This document shows positions 62,691 to 64,000 of a stretch of 64,000 nt of DNA, piece by piece. The notes under the pieces were generated by a model, which was not told the origin of the DNA, ran no database searches, and saw nothing but the letters and a program-made list of their open reading frames with translations. The translations under genes were made by a program, and so were the position numbers. The stretch is from Inia geoffrensis (Eukaryota > Chordata > Mammalia > Artiodactyla > Iniidae): contig CM070903.1 of assembly GCA_036417435.1 (NCBI GenBank), positions 53,358,001-53,422,000 on the forward strand, given 5' to 3'. Every line of letters begins with the position of its first letter. The stretch's first letter is position 1.

Positions 62691-64000
62691 TATTTTATAC
62701 TGAATTTTTAATAAAGTTTTCTTATCATCTACATAACATCAATGGCAGACATTTTAAGAATGAAAAACTGGATGGACTTGACAGTCCATGATCCTGGGGT
62801 CTTGAGGCCATAATTTTGGAAATCATTTCCTAAAGTCAGGGCATTTAAGGAGAGCACACAAAAGCAACTGAATTGTGAATAAGAGAAAGGACATTAGCGA
62901 GGCAGGTGCAGGTTAGTTGGATGGATTGACTTTCCGGCAGACCAGAGCACAGATTGCTCAATTACCCTTTTGTACAGCAGGGAAAGAAAGACTACAGCAG
63001 AGGCTGCTAACTCCCAGCTACCAGCGACTTTGGAAAGAGCTATTTGAAAGATATATAAGTAATATTTTCCACCCTTTCCCTTTGTGGGAGGGACATTGTA
63101 TATCAAGTCAAGACTGAAATTTACTGTTAACTAAAGTTAGCAGGAATAGTCTTTGGTAACCATCTTTGGTCACACTATCACTTGAATTGGAATGTTTAAA
63201 CAATAATAGTACAATGGCTTTGTACTTTATATCAGAGCTTTATGAGGTCCTTGATCCACTCATCTGTGCTTGCAGAAATACTTCTGGAGTCCCAAATGAA
63301 TTCAGAATCTGCTCTAAAAGAGAAAAATTAGTGGTGTCTAAAAAGCACAATAGTGTAGGTCTTTTTCTTTTACGTTCCATTTTTGTGCTTTTTTCATCAA
63401 AGCGCTAATTGGTAAGCACAAAGTCTTTAAAAAGCAGCAAGATTTCTTTAGGACTATTTAAGTTCCAGCACCTTGGGCTTTTTTCTTTCTGTATTTTGCA
63501 GTGATAACCAAAAAGGGCTTGCATGTGTTAAAACCAAAATGCATGTTACATTAATAATTTGCGTTTAGAAATCCAGGCACCTAACACCACCAGAGTTAAT
63601 ATTTGCTTTGGACTGTTCTGCTTATTTAGTCTCAGGTTTTTTCCAAAGAGCTAACACTAAAAGGCTGCTTTCCTATTTGCCTAGTGAGTGTGTGATTTCA
63701 CACATAGTGCATGATGTGCTTCTACAGAGACAAAGTATTAGCTCTTCTTCCCGTGAACAGTGTACTCAGCTAGGTTGGGAAATGTGAACTTTGTAGTCTC
63801 ATGATGTGTCACACTTACTGAAGCTCACGTAGACTCCGCTTTGGAAATGTCTCCTCTTCACTGTGCTTTCTCTTCTTCATTCCCTGGCCCTATTTTGCTA
63901 TGATTACATGACCTTCTAACATTTTAACTTTCTAACAAGGTTATTCTCCCCTAGTCCCTTATCCAGTTGGTCATCCTCCACACTACTGCTAAGGATAATT

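Larger units (their letters stand above)
59470..64000. other. Non-coding spacer, right end of window
   Basis: No gene found. It contains a polypyrimidine tract at 60622-60717 and MIR relics at 61028-61205, 61488-61560 and 62555-62690. Stretches 60240-60600 and 63400-63720 are repeat-free and moderately complex and could be conserved elements, but this cannot be tested from one sequence. Confidence 0.5.

Overview
This window is mammalian nuclear DNA, almost certainly from a cetacean (whale or dolphin). The evidence is several copies of the tRNA-derived SINE family abundant in whales and hippos (CHR type, opening with a GGCTTCCCTGGTGG-like head), cetartiodactyl-type L1 tails, old MIR/L2/Tigger relics, and AT-rich spacer with microsatellites. 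I found no nuclear protein-coding exon, CpG island or nuclear RNA gene I could defend. The long reading frames are either L1 ORF2 fragments or frames through inserted mitochondrial DNA.

The dominant feature is a contiguous 6.1 kb nuclear copy of mitochondrial DNA (NUMT) at about 7724-13811. It keeps exact mitochondrial gene order on the + strand: ND1, tRNA-Ile, tRNA-Gln(-), tRNA-Met, ND2, tRNA-Trp, tRNA-Ala(-), tRNA-Asn(-), light-strand origin, tRNA-Cys(-), tRNA-Tyr(-), COX1, tRNA-Ser(-), tRNA-Asp, COX2, tRNA-Lys, ATP8, ATP6 and the first 71 codons of COX3. Read with the vertebrate mitochondrial code, ND2, COX2 and ATP8 are still fully open. ND1 has a 4-nt deletion and a Gly-to-AGA change, COX1 a +1 T and a Gly-to-AGA change, and ATP6 a lost codon and a Gly-to-AGA change. 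Several Arg CGA codons have become TGA or CAA, the pattern expected of methyl-CpG decay in nuclear DNA. None of these genes can be expressed in the nucleus, because TGA is Trp only in mitochondria.

Layout: 1-835 AT-rich spacer; 836-3807 old L1 (minus) split by a young SINE; 3808-7723 spacer with a 94-bp tandem duplication and a homeodomain-site-like AT-rich block; 7724-13811 NUMT; 13812-24100 spacer with MIR, L2, a Tigger DNA transposon and a CHR-1-type SINE; 24100-31800 a cluster of L1 3' ends; 31800-38000 spacer with two young SINEs and L2; 38000-41760 two older L1 pieces; 41760-52400 mostly unassigned spacer with an LTR-like repeat split by a SINE; 52400-59470 L1, SINE and MIR cluster; 59470-64000 spacer with MIR relics. 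All ten L1 pieces recognised lie on the minus strand, which may mean the window sits inside an intron of a plus-strand gene. No operon or pathway is present; the genes of the NUMT belong together only because they were copied as one block from the mitochondrial genome.
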